Below, piece after piece: positions 20,990 through 29,126 of a stretch of 64,000 bases of DNA. Each line of letters begins with the position of its first letter. Position 1 is the first letter of the stretch. Below the pieces are notes generated by a model, which did no database searches, had not been told where the DNA came from, and saw nothing but the letters and a program-made list of their open reading frames with translations. The translations under genes and the position numbers were made by a program. The DNA is from Saccharomonospora cyanea NA-134 (GTDB lineage Bacteria; Actinomycetota; Actinomycetes; Mycobacteriales; Pseudonocardiaceae): positions 2,898,325 to 2,962,324 of the forward strand of contig NZ_CM001440.1 of assembly GCF_000244975.1 (NCBI RefSeq), read 5' to 3'.

Positions 20990-22209
20990 ACGCGCACCGT
21001 CACCAGGCGACTGAACTCGTGCAGCAGGTCGTAGCCGTCCCACACGGCGCCGAACCTCGTCGCCTCCCCCACGGGTACCAGCCGGTCGACACCGCAGGCG
21101 GCGAACGCCCGCGCGTGTCGCGCCAGCACCTCGGACTCGAAACCGAAGTGGACGATCGTCTGGTCACGCCGCCGCAGCAACGGGACCAGGTCGCCGGGGT
21201 CGTCGAGCCGTACCTCGGCGAGCGTGCCCGCCCCGAGCCAGGTCCGGGGCAGCTCCGCCGAGGGCGCCAGCTCCAGCACGGCGACGTCATTGCCGTGGAA
21301 GCGCACCCGGCGCACCACCGACGTCGCGGCCAGCCCGTAGGCGGCCACGTGCTTCTCCACGGCCATCGCCGCGTCGACACCGGTGCCTCGTTCGGCGACC
21401 CGCTGCCGCAGCAACGTCACCAGTTCGGCACTCGCCTCCCGTACGAGGTCCTCACCACCGACCCACACCAGGGTCCGGGGGGAGGAACACGCGGCCTGGT
21501 CGAACAGGAACACGTCGTCGTGCAGTCCCCGGACCGCGGCCTTGCGCTGTGACTCCGGCGCGGCCGCCCAGCCCCGCGCGTCGAACAGCGCCAGTGACGA
21601 TCGGTCGGGGAAGGTGAGGTCGCGGGCCTTCGGCGCGAGCGGATGCCGCCGGATCGCCGTGACGGTGGCGTCACCGCCCCAGATCACGCGGAGATCGCAC
21701 GCCGAGGACAGGGTGGCCGTGACGGTGCTGTCGCGCGGATAGCGGACGAAGTGCTGGGTGCGGGCGAGATCGGGGTCCGCTTCGGCGAGCGCGTCGGTCA
21801 CCGCCTCCACCAGCGCGGTGGCGGTGGTCGAGGCCCGCTCCGAGAGCCGCACGACGTTGCTGTTGCCTGCGAGCAGTGACAGTGCCCACGAGTATCCGAA
21901 CAAGGCGTCCACGTTGGCGGGTGGAATGTGGAACACCAGACCACGGGGCATCCGCACCTCACCGTCGCGGGTGGCGAGCCGGGACAACAGACCCGTCAGT
22001 GCGGTGTCGCGCAGGAAAAAGCCGAGCGCCGCGAGATCGGGGTGCTGCCGGGTCGTCGAGGGCGACAGCAATCGGGAGGCGAGGTCCGTCAGGAACGGCC
22101 GGACTCGCATGTCGCCGACCTCCAACGGCCTCCCCGGCCGGGCCAGCTCGTCGAGCAGGAGCGTCACCTCGGTCGGTGCTCCACCGGCAGCGGGCGTCAC
22201 CACGCTCAT
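20986..22209 (-). CDS. LuxC-like acyl reductase
   Basis: 407 residues of the LuxC family (acyl-CoA/acyl-protein reductase). It shows the aldehyde-dehydrogenase-like fold signatures FHIPPANVDALFGYSWALSLLAGNSNVVRLS (92-123) and the catalytic thiol in LFDQAACSSPRTL (Cys241). In bacterial luciferase operons LuxC takes an acyl group from LuxE onto this Cys and reduces it with NADPH to an aldehyde. Here LuxE-like and AMP-ligase genes lie directly upstream with overlapping junctions, so the three likely form one acid-to-aldehyde reductase. There is no luxAB pair next to it. The true acyl substrate is unknown. Confidence 0.9.
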   Translation of the reverse strand: MSVVTPAAGGAPTEVTLLLDELARPGRPLEVGDMRVRPFLTDLASRLLSPSTTRQHPDLAALGFFLRDTALTGLLSRLATRDGEVRMPRGLVFHIPPANVDALFGYSWALSLLAGNSNVVRLSERASTTATALVEAVTDALAEADPDLARTQHFVRYPRDSTVTATLSSACDLRVIWGGDATVTAIRRHPLAPKARDLTFPDRSSLALFDARGWAAAPESQRKAAVRGLHDDVFLFDQAACSSPRTLVWVGGEDLVREASAELVTLLRQRVAERGTGVDAAMAVEKHVAAYGLAATSVVRRVRFHGNDVAVLELAPSAELPRTWLGAGTLAEVRLDDPGDLVPLLRRRDQTIVHFGFESEVLARHARAFAACGVDRLVPVGEATRFGAVWDGYDLLHEFSRLVTVRV

Positions 22210-23237
22210 GAACCCACCCCCGCGTCACTGCAGCCCCGGGCCTCGGCACGGGGCAGCCTGCCCAGCACGGTGAAGCGGGTACGGCCGTCCACCCGGTGCG
22301 CCACACCGAGATCCTCGGTGAGCAGTGAGTGTCCCGGGTACGAGCGGGGCAGCGTGCTGAGGACCTGGACGAGCCCGGTCTCACCGGGCCTCGCCTCCTG
22401 CCATGTCACCGGATCGCGGATGATCACTTCGGCCCCTTGCGGCGGGGACAGCAGCCCCGGCTCGTCGCTCTCCAGGTGAACCACCCCGATCTGCTCGACC
22501 ATGCCGTAGAAGTCGTGCGAGCGGCTCAAGCCGACCCGCGCCGCGGCCGCCCGGAACGCGGCGGCGTCGACGGCCTGGTCGGTGAGCCGCTTCCAGCCCC
22601 CGGAGTGCAGCAGGATCCCACCTGAGAGGTCGAGCCCCTCCTGTTCCGCGGGCCGGATCAGGCGCGTCCACACCAGGTAGGTGAACCCGAAGACGAGGAA
22701 CGGCTCGCCGCCGTGGCGGCGCAGGAAACCGTGGAGCGCGGTGACATCGAGCCGGTCGTCGTCATCCAGCACGAACGTGTGGTCACGCCCGGCGTTCATC
22801 AGGCCGAGTACTCCCGCCGCCCTGGCCGACCGGGTCGCGCCCCGCCTCGCCTGGGCCGCCGAGTCCACGACCAGCATCGGCAGCCTCCTGGCGCCGAGCA
22901 GCGGGCGCAACGTGTTCAGCAGAGCACGCTGGTGGGCACGGGCCGCCGGTGCGTCGAAGTGGATCCGGCTCGGCTTGCCGGTCGTGCCACTCGACGTCAG
23001 CACCGAGGACACCGCGTCGGCGGCCACACTGCGCAGCACGTGGTTCTTGAACAGCCGGACCGGCAGCCACGGCACGTCGGACAGGGCGGCGTAGTGCCGG
23101 CCGGGTTCGTGTCCGGTGGCGGCGAGGATCCGCGCGTACTCCGGACAGTGCCGGCGGTGGTACTCCACCAGCTCGACGAGGTCGGGCAACAGCTCCGCGC
23201 GGCGGGAGTGCACAGCGGGCTCCGGTGGGGTCGTCAT
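22206..23237 (-). CDS. LuxE-like acyl-protein synthetase
   Basis: 343 residues from the ATG at 23237, which overlaps the stop of the AMP ligase (ATGA). Motifs of the LuxE family include VPWLPVRLFKNHVLRS, VLTSSGTTGKPSRIHFD and HDFYGMVEQIG. The C-terminus ends with ARGCSDAG, matching the RGCS motif that holds the acyl-accepting Cys of LuxE (Cys336 here). It would pass an activated acyl group to the LuxC-like reductase. LuxE can adenylate on its own; the separate ligase upstream may supply another substrate range. Gene order ligase-luxE-luxC-methyltransferase is unlike the luminescence operons. Confidence 0.88.
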   Translation of the reverse strand: MTTPPEPAVHSRRAELLPDLVELVEYHRRHCPEYARILAATGHEPGRHYAALSDVPWLPVRLFKNHVLRSVAADAVSSVLTSSGTTGKPSRIHFDAPAARAHQRALLNTLRPLLGARRLPMLVVDSAAQARRGATRSARAAGVLGLMNAGRDHTFVLDDDDRLDVTALHGFLRRHGGEPFLVFGFTYLVWTRLIRPAEQEGLDLSGGILLHSGGWKRLTDQAVDAAAFRAAAARVGLSRSHDFYGMVEQIGVVHLESDEPGLLSPPQGAEVIIRDPVTWQEARPGETGLVQVLSTLPRSYPGHSLLTEDLGVAHRVDGRTRFTVLGRLPRAEARGCSDAGVGS

Positions 23238-24628
23238 CGGGTCCGCCCAGGGTCGGTGGCGCGCAGCCGCTGATAGTCGATCTTGCCGTTGGGCAGCCGA
23301 GGCAACGCGGTGACGTGGTGAACGAGGAAACCCGCTCTCGGTAGCCCGAACTCGCGCACGAGCCGGGCCCGCACCTCGTCCTCGCCCGCGCCGCTCGCCG
23401 ACCACACGGCCACGCGGTCGTCGGCGTCCAGCGCCGCTACCGGACCGACGTCGTCCAGTGCCCGCTCCACGACGTCCAGGTCGACCCGGGTGCCGAAGAC
23501 CTTGCCGACCCGGCTGCGCCGCCCCGTCAGCCACAGGAAGCCCTCCTCGTCGAGCCTGCCGAGGTCGCCGGTGCGCAACGTCCCGCCCAGCTCGTCGCCG
23601 CGTGCCAGGTCCTCGGGCCCCTCCGCGTAACCGAGCATGACGTTGGGACCGTGGTAGACCACTTCCCCGTCGTCGATGTCGACGCGGCCGCCGGGGATGG
23701 GGAGCCCCACCGAACCGAGCTTGTCCTTCAGCCGTTCCGCAGGCAGCACGGTCATCCTGGCCGTGGCCTCCGTCTGTCCGTACATGACGAACATGCGTAA
23801 CCCGTCGGCCTCGGCGAGCTCGCCGAACCGGCGCACGAGCCGGGGCGCCAGCCTGCCCCCCGCCTGCGTGAGGGTGCGCAGCGTCGGGTTCCGGCCGGGT
23901 CGCCAGCGGATGCCGTCGAGCGTCTCGTAGGTGTGGGGGACACCGGCCAGCGACGTCGCGCCGTGCTCGTCGACCGCGCGCCAGAAACGCGGCGAGAGCA
24001 CGCCGCCGTCGCACAGCACCACCGTGGCGCCCACCAGCAGATGGCTCGTCAGCACGGAGAGCCCGTAGCTGTAGTGCAGGGGCAGGCTGGTCGGTGCCAC
24101 CTGGCGGCCGTCGATACCGAGTGCCTGGCCGATGGACACGGCGTTCGCCCGCACAGCGCCCGCGGACAACCGCACCGCCTTCGCCGCCCCTGTCGACCCC
24201 GACGTGGTCAGCAACAGTGCGAGGTCGTCGTGCGGGGTCACGTCGAGACGGCCGGAACGCACCCAGCCGGACAGTTCCGGATCGTCGTCCACGCGGAACC
24301 CGGCCGGAGGTTCCTCCCGGACCGGCTCGACGTCGTCGAGACCGAGTACCGCCCGCAGGCCGAACGCCTCCGCGAGGGTGGCGGCCTGCCCCGCCGACAG
24401 CCGGGGCGGCACGAGCAGTATCGGCCTGCCGGTCTCGAACGCGGCCAGCAGCCGCAGCACCGAGGGAAGGCACGGCGCCGTCCGTGACGCGACCGCTCCA
24501 CCGGGCAGCCGGTCCAGAGCCGTCTTCACCCGGTCGATCTCCCGGCGCAGGCCGGCTCCCTCGAGTACGCGCCCCTCGACCGAGCCGACGAGCCGGGCCC
24601 CCGGTGCGACCAGGGTCTCGGACCCCAT
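23234..24628 (-). CDS. AMP-dependent acyl ligase of the lux-like operon
   Basis: 464 residues from the ATG at 24628, preceded by GGAGGGAGG. It is a member of the adenylate-forming family with LLTTSGSTGAAKAVRLS (A3), MYGQTEAT (A5), LRTGDLGRL (A7) and PRLPNGKIDYQRL (A10, catalytic Lys). At the HNxPL position of aryl ligases it has LPLHYSYGLSVL, typical of small acyl/aryl-CoA or carrier ligases rather than EntE. It is the first gene of the operon, 75 bases from the SDR gene upstream, and probably activates the acid reduced by the LuxE/LuxC pair, or loads a carrier. The substrate cannot be read from the sequence. Confidence 0.87.
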   Translation of the reverse strand: MGSETLVAPGARLVGSVEGRVLEGAGLRREIDRVKTALDRLPGGAVASRTAPCLPSVLRLLAAFETGRPILLVPPRLSAGQAATLAEAFGLRAVLGLDDVEPVREEPPAGFRVDDDPELSGWVRSGRLDVTPHDDLALLLTTSGSTGAAKAVRLSAGAVRANAVSIGQALGIDGRQVAPTSLPLHYSYGLSVLTSHLLVGATVVLCDGGVLSPRFWRAVDEHGATSLAGVPHTYETLDGIRWRPGRNPTLRTLTQAGGRLAPRLVRRFGELAEADGLRMFVMYGQTEATARMTVLPAERLKDKLGSVGLPIPGGRVDIDDGEVVYHGPNVMLGYAEGPEDLARGDELGGTLRTGDLGRLDEEGFLWLTGRRSRVGKVFGTRVDLDVVERALDDVGPVAALDADDRVAVWSASGAGEDEVRARLVREFGLPRAGFLVHHVTALPRLPNGKIDYQRLRATDPGRTR

Positions 24629-24703
24629 GGCTGCCTCCCTCCGCAGTGGCCGTGTCCACAGTGGTCCGGCGCACTTTCTACCCGGCACACCGCCCGGTGT
24701 CCA

Positions 24704-25621
24704 TCAGCCCGGAACACCGTCACCGAGCACGGACGCGACCATCCGCTCGGAGAGTTCCCACAGCCGTGTCGGCGCCTCCGGCCCGCCCGCCTCGCGAGGA
24801 CGTTCGTGCACCGCGAAGTCCTCGCAGAACCCGCCCGCCGCCGCGTCGTCGCTCGTGGCGGCCCACAGGATCTGCTCCGCGCCCTGCGCCGGTGTCCTCG
24901 GGCGCATCCGGCGGCGGCTCTGTGGATCCCGAGGTACGAGCGACATGAGGTACTTCACCTGGTCCCGGGTCAGGTGCTTGCCGAGATCGGTCACCGCCAC
25001 GCCGGGCGCGACGGACACCGCCGTCAACCCCTCGGCGGCGAACCGGTGGTGCAGCTCGGCCGCGTGCAGCACGGCTGCCGCCTTGCTCTGCCCGTACGCC
25101 TCGAACGGGTCGTACTCGCCGGTCTCGAAGTTCGGGTCGTCCCACCGGATCGGACGCAGCACCGGGGTGCTCGTCGTCACCGTCACCACCCGTCCTCCGC
25201 CCGAGGACAGCAACGTGGGCAGCAACCGCCGAACCAGCACGAAGTGGCCGAGGTAGTTCGTGGCGAACTGCGACTCGACACCGTCGACGCTGCGGGCGAA
25301 CGGCACCGCCATGACACCGGCGTTGGCGATCACGAGGTCGATCCTCGGCAACTGGGCGGCCAACCGGTCCGCGCAGGCCGCGGCACTCGCCAACGACGAC
25401 GTGTCGAGGTGCTCGAAGGAGGCCTCTCCCCCCGAGCCATCCTCTGTGGACAGATCTGCCACGGCGGCGGCGCCACGCTCGGCGTCCCGACCCGCCAGCA
25501 CCACGTGGGCTCCCCTCTCGATCAGTCCGCGCGCCGTCTCCCTGCCCAGGCCGCGCAGGGCCCCCGTCACCACCGCGACCCTGCCGGTCAGGTCCGTCGC
25601 CTCGTCCCGCTGCGGTTGCAT
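24704..25621 (-). CDS. Short-chain dehydrogenase/reductase
   Basis: 305-residue Rossmann oxidoreductase with the NAD(P) loop TGALRGLG (about 19-26), NAG in VIANAGVM and the catalytic YGQSKAA. Length and the RIRWDDPNF/YDPFEAYGQSK region resemble the retinol-dehydrogenase/WWOX-like SDR subfamily. GGAGGG lies upstream of the ATG. I considered it as the missing EntA (2,3-dihydro-DHB dehydrogenase), but EntA is about 250 residues, has a different C-terminus and would be expected in the catecholate operon. It is divergent from a P450 and co-directional with the lux-like operon, so an aldehyde or alcohol oxidoreduction role is possible. Confidence 0.88.
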   Translation of the reverse strand: MQPQRDEATDLTGRVAVVTGALRGLGRETARGLIERGAHVVLAGRDAERGAAAVADLSTEDGSGGEASFEHLDTSSLASAAACADRLAAQLPRIDLVIANAGVMAVPFARSVDGVESQFATNYLGHFVLVRRLLPTLLSSGGGRVVTVTTSTPVLRPIRWDDPNFETGEYDPFEAYGQSKAAAVLHAAELHHRFAAEGLTAVSVAPGVAVTDLGKHLTRDQVKYLMSLVPRDPQSRRRMRPRTPAQGAEQILWAATSDDAAAGGFCEDFAVHERPREAGGPEAPTRLWELSERMVASVLGDGVPG

Positions 25622-25701
25622 GTCGCCTCGTCCCTCCTGGGTTCCTCACCGACTTCTTCGACGCCGGGCGGCTCGGCTTGTCCGGCCGCCGACGGTGTTC
25701 C

Positions 25702-25713
25702 TACTGTCGCCGC
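25702..25713 (+). promoter_or_regulatory. Probable leaderless promoter (-10 TACTGT) of a P450 gene
   Basis: TACTGT at 25,702-25,707 lies six bases before the ATG at 25,714, with TTGTCC about 18-19 bases upstream as a possible -35. Spacing suggests transcription starts at or near the start codon, a common arrangement in actinomycetes. The block TACTGTCGCCGC is nearly repeated before two other monocistronic starts in this window. Confidence 0.45.
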
Positions 25714-26925
25714 ATGAGCCCGACTCGCCGGAGCACTCTTCCTCGTTTCGACTCGCACGATCCCGCCGTTCTGGCCGATCCGTACAGCGTCTACCGACGG
25801 CTGCGCGCGCACGGCCCGGTGTGCCGGGGCGGGACGGGGCAATGGGTGCTCACGCGCCACGCCGACGTCACGGCGTGTCTGGCGGATCCCCGGCTGGGAA
25901 CGGAATACCCGGTCGAGTACCACCGGATGTCCGTCGGCGACGGGCCCGCCGTGTCGTTCTTCTCCCGGATCCTGCTCGACCGTGACCCGCCGCACCACAC
26001 CCGGCTGCGCAGAGCCATGCACCCGGCCTTCCGCCCCGCCGCCGTCCGGGCACTGTCCGACCGGATCGGCGCGATGGTGGACGATCTGCTGGAGCCGGCG
26101 TTCGACCGGGGCCACTGCGACGTGGTCGAGGATCTGGCCTTCCCGCTGCCGGTGAGTGTGGTCTGTGAACTTCTCGGGATTCCCGCGGCGGACCGCGAGC
26201 TCGTGCGGCCCCACGCCGTGGACCTCGCTCGCGGCTTCGGTCTCGTGGTCGCCGAACCCGACCGGGCCGCCACGCACGCCGCGGTGACGTGGCTGCGCGA
26301 CTACATCGGAGAACTGGCCGCCGAGCGCCTGCGTTCGCCCGGCGACGACGTGCTCTCCCACCTGCTCACGCCGGCCTCCGACGGCGGCCCGGTCGACCTC
26401 GCCGAGGTGGTCGACAACGTGGTGTTCTTGTTCTTCGCGGGTTTCGAGACCACGATGAACCTGATCGCGAGTGGCGTCGCCGCCCTGCTCGACGCCCCGG
26501 ACCAGCAGCGACTGCTGCGGAAGTCCCCGGACCTCGTCCCCTCGGCTGTCGAGGAGTTCCTTCGGTTCGACGCGCCGATCCAGGCCGTGGCGCGGCTGGT
26601 GCGTGAGCCGATGTCGCTGCACGGCCACACCTTCCGCCCCGGACGGTTGCTGGTCCTGCTCCTCGGCTCGGCCAACCGCGACGAGCGGGTGTTCGCCGAT
26701 CCCGACCGGCTCGACGTGACCCGCAGCCCCAACCCGCACGTCAGTTTCGGTGGTGGTGCCCACTTCTGCCTCGGTGCGGCGCTGGCCCGGCTGGAGGGCA
26801 GGATCGTGTTCGACCGCCTCGCGCGCCGGTGCCGGGGTCTCGTGCCGGCGGGCACGCCACAGCGCAGGCGCACCACGTCGTTCCGCTCGCTGTCCCGGCT
26901 TCCGGTGACGTTCCTCGCCGCGTAG
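25714..26925 (+). CDS. Cytochrome P450 (1)
   Basis: 403-residue soluble bacterial P450. Visible elements: PRFDSHDPAVLADPYSVYRRL at the N-terminus, I-helix FAGFETT, K-helix EEFLR, and the haem loop FGGGAHFCLG with the thiolate Cys352. I use the ATG at 25,714, seven bases after a TACTGT box; an upstream in-frame ATG would add 12 Cys/Arg-rich residues and lies in the promoter. It shares its N-terminal PxFDxxDPxVLxDPY and C-terminal SANRDERxFxDPDRLDV patterns with the two P450s at 35,932-38,372, indicating one expanded subfamily. It is convergent with the methyltransferase at 26,946. Substrate unknown. Confidence 0.95.
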   Translation: MSPTRRSTLPRFDSHDPAVLADPYSVYRRLRAHGPVCRGGTGQWVLTRHADVTACLADPRLGTEYPVEYHRMSVGDGPAVSFFSRILLDRDPPHHTRLRRAMHPAFRPAAVRALSDRIGAMVDDLLEPAFDRGHCDVVEDLAFPLPVSVVCELLGIPAADRELVRPHAVDLARGFGLVVAEPDRAATHAAVTWLRDYIGELAAERLRSPGDDVLSHLLTPASDGGPVDLAEVVDNVVFLFFAGFETTMNLIASGVAALLDAPDQQRLLRKSPDLVPSAVEEFLRFDAPIQAVARLVREPMSLHGHTFRPGRLLVLLLGSANRDERVFADPDRLDVTRSPNPHVSFGGGAHFCLGAALARLEGRIVFDRLARRCRGLVPAGTPQRRRTTSFRSLSRLPVTFLAA

Positions 26926-26945
26926 GACGGACCGCACGGGCTCGC

Positions 26946-28061
26946 TCAGTTCGCCGAGAGGCGATACAGGCGGTGGAACCGGTGCGCCACGTCGACCACC
27001 CGCACGCTCGCGAAACCGGCCTCGGTCGCGTACTCGCGCACCAGCGCCGGGCGGATCATCGTGCCGGTGCCCACCGACGGTGTGGTGGACAGCCCGACAG
27101 GCAGGCAGTGGAGCACGCTGACGGTGTAGAAGAACCGCTCGATCTCGTCCGCCGGGGCCTGGAACGTCTCCCGCACCCTCGGTTCCATCAGCAGCAGCGT
27201 CCCGCCCGGCGCGAGCAGGCGGAGGCAACCGCGAAGCACCGCCACCGGATCCGGCATGTCGTGGAGCGCGTCGAACACCGTGACCACGTCGTAGCCGTCC
27301 CCGTCCGGCACGGCGGCGACGTCGGCGACGTCGACCGCGTGGAACCGCACCCGCTCGCCCACACCCCGCCGCACCGCCTCGGCCCGCGCGACGGAGATCG
27401 ACGGCTCGTCCACGTCGAACCCGCACACCCGCAGGGCCGGGTAGCTGTCGGCCAGGGCGAAGCTGGAGGTCCCCGTGCCGCAGGCGACGTCGGCCAGTCT
27501 CGCGCCCTCACGCCCCAGAACGGCATGCAGGTCGGGCAGAGCCCGTCGGATCCACCCCGGCAGCTGGGTACGGAAGACGTGGGTGTTCAGCCCGCTCTGC
27601 CCGCCGCGGAAGTCCGCGCTGTAGTCGGCGTACGGCACTCCCTCACCACTGCGGTAGGCATCGAGCAGGCGGGGCAGCACCGGGCCCATGCCCCCCACCG
27701 GCATCAGGGTCAGCGGGGCGACCGCGAACGGACTCGTGTCGTCGAGCAGGGCTTCGGCGTGCCCGCTCGGCAGTGTGTAGCGTCGCTCCGTCACGCCGGC
27801 CTCGGCGTCGTCGACGTCGAGAAAGCCCGCGGCGGCCTGCTGTTCGAGCCACTCTCGTGCGTAGCGGGGCGCGACCCCGGTCCGCTCCGCGAGTTCGTCG
27901 GCCCGCGCGGGTGCGTCGCGCAGTGCGGCGTAGAGGCCCAGCTTCATCCCGAGGTAGACGGTCATCAGTTCGCCCGCACCGAGACTGGCCGCGAACAGTC
28001 TCGCCGACAGCGCCTGTGCCCGGGCCGCGCCACCGAGCGAGGCCGTGTTTCCACCGTTCAT
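26946..28061 (-). CDS. SAM-dependent methyltransferase with N-terminal winged helix
   Basis: 371 residues: an N-terminal helix-turn-helix/dimerisation part (LGLYAALRDAPARADELAERTG, about 42-63; REWLEQQAAAGFLDV), then a class I methyltransferase core with motif I LADVACGTGTSS, acidic VCGFDVDEPS and the post-motif VTVFDALHDMPDPVAVLRG. Family resembles small-molecule N/O-methyltransferases. The ATG overlaps the stop of the diiron protein gene (ATGA), so the two are a transcriptional pair and may act in sequence on one intermediate. The substrate is not deducible. Confidence 0.87.
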   Translation of the reverse strand: MNGGNTASLGGAARAQALSARLFAASLGAGELMTVYLGMKLGLYAALRDAPARADELAERTGVAPRYAREWLEQQAAAGFLDVDDAEAGVTERRYTLPSGHAEALLDDTSPFAVAPLTLMPVGGMGPVLPRLLDAYRSGEGVPYADYSADFRGGQSGLNTHVFRTQLPGWIRRALPDLHAVLGREGARLADVACGTGTSSFALADSYPALRVCGFDVDEPSISVARAEAVRRGVGERVRFHAVDVADVAAVPDGDGYDVVTVFDALHDMPDPVAVLRGCLRLLAPGGTLLLMEPRVRETFQAPADEIERFFYTVSVLHCLPVGLSTTPSVGTGTMIRPALVREYATEAGFASVRVVDVAHRFHRLYRLSAN

Positions 28062-29038
28062 GACCGCGTGCCCAGTCCCGCCGCCGCGGCCCGCGCGGAC
28101 GAGTAACCAAGGAGATCCAGTTTGGACAATCCCTCGTGCACCTTCGGGGTCATGAGCCCGATACGTCCCAGCGACGTCACCACGCGCGCGAAGATCGCCT
28201 GGCGATAGGCCACCATCAGCTCGTTCGTGGCGGCGAACTCCACCCCGGCCGACGTGTCGATACCGAGCCGCTCCCAGACGTCCTCCAGCAGGAACCGCCT
28301 ACGCATCAACGCGGCACCCTCGAGCACCACTTCCTCGCGGTCCGCCCGCTCGGCCGTGGTCAGTTCGGAGTAGATTCCCTCCAGCGACAGCACGCCGAAC
28401 GAGACGTGCCGCGCCTCGTCGCGTGCCACCAGCCTGACGATCATACGGATCAGGGCGTCGTGGAACGTGCGGTCGGCGAGCCGGAACGCGGCCATCGCCA
28501 GCGCCTCGACGAGGATCTGCATGCCCAGGGCCGTGATGTCCCACCGCGCGTCCGACAGGATGTCGGTGAGCAGCGTCTCCAGAGACGACGCGATGGGGTA
28601 GGGCTCGGGCACGTGCTCGCGCAGGTAGCGGGAGAACACCTCGGCGTGCCTGGCCTCGTCGACGGCCTGGCTCGCGGCACAGTACTTGCTCTCCAGGTCG
28701 GGCAGGGTCGCCGCGAGTCTGCCCGCGACGACCAGCGCTCCTTGCTCCCCGTGCAGGAACTGCGAGACCATCCACGACTGCAGCTCCCACTGGAAGGCGT
28801 CCCACAGGGGCTTGCCGCCGTGTGCGAGTGGAGAGGCGGAGAAGGCCGCCACGGAGAACCACGACGTGTCGGGCAGCGGTTCGCCGAACGGAACCTCGAT
28901 CGACCAGTCGATGTCGTCCTCGGCGCTCCACTGTGCACTCTTCGCCCGCTCGTACAACGCGCGCAGCGACTGGTGCGTCGGCTCGTACTGCCAGTCGAGA
29001 ACCGACTCGAGAACGCCCTGAACCTGTAACCGGGACAT
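28058..29038 (-). CDS. Ferritin-like diiron carboxylate protein (putative oxygenase)
   Basis: 326 residues from an ATG preceded by GAGGA. A full set of diiron ligands can be read: Glu98 (HGEQG), Glu128 and His131 (DEARH), Glu178 (LVEAL), Glu208 and His211 (DEARH). This is the four-helix pattern of R2-like, AurF-like and related diiron oxygenases. The N-terminal stretch SLRALYERAKSAQWSAEDDIDW is shared with uncharacterised ferritin-like proteins. Possible jobs include N-oxygenation, hydroxylation or desaturation; I cannot choose. It is divergently transcribed from the free condensation domain across 88 bases and coupled to the methyltransferase gene. Confidence 0.85.
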   Translation of the reverse strand: MSRLQVQGVLESVLDWQYEPTHQSLRALYERAKSAQWSAEDDIDWSIEVPFGEPLPDTSWFSVAAFSASPLAHGGKPLWDAFQWELQSWMVSQFLHGEQGALVVAGRLAATLPDLESKYCAASQAVDEARHAEVFSRYLREHVPEPYPIASSLETLLTDILSDARWDITALGMQILVEALAMAAFRLADRTFHDALIRMIVRLVARDEARHVSFGVLSLEGIYSELTTAERADREEVVLEGAALMRRRFLLEDVWERLGIDTSAGVEFAATNELMVAYRQAIFARVVTSLGRIGLMTPKVHEGLSKLDLLGYSSARAAAAGLGTRS

Positions 29039-29113
29039 GGGCGCATCCTCATCACGCCGGTGCGCGGAAGGCAAGCGATACGCGATCGCTCGCTGCCGTG
29101 GGGACGCGGCCGA

Positions 29114-29126
29114 TACCGTCGCCGCC
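29114..29126 (+). promoter_or_regulatory. Probable leaderless promoter (-10 TACCGT) of the free C-domain gene
   Basis: GATACCGTCGCCGCC runs directly into the ATG at 29,127; TACCGT is seven bases from the start codon and there is no Shine-Dalgarno sequence. It closely resembles the elements before 25,714 and 30,534. No clear -35 is visible. Confidence 0.45.

Noticed and set aside
24704-25621. SDR as EntA for the DHB pathway
   Set aside because: It is about 305 residues with retinol-dehydrogenase-like features and lies in a different locus; no specific EntA sequence signs were seen.
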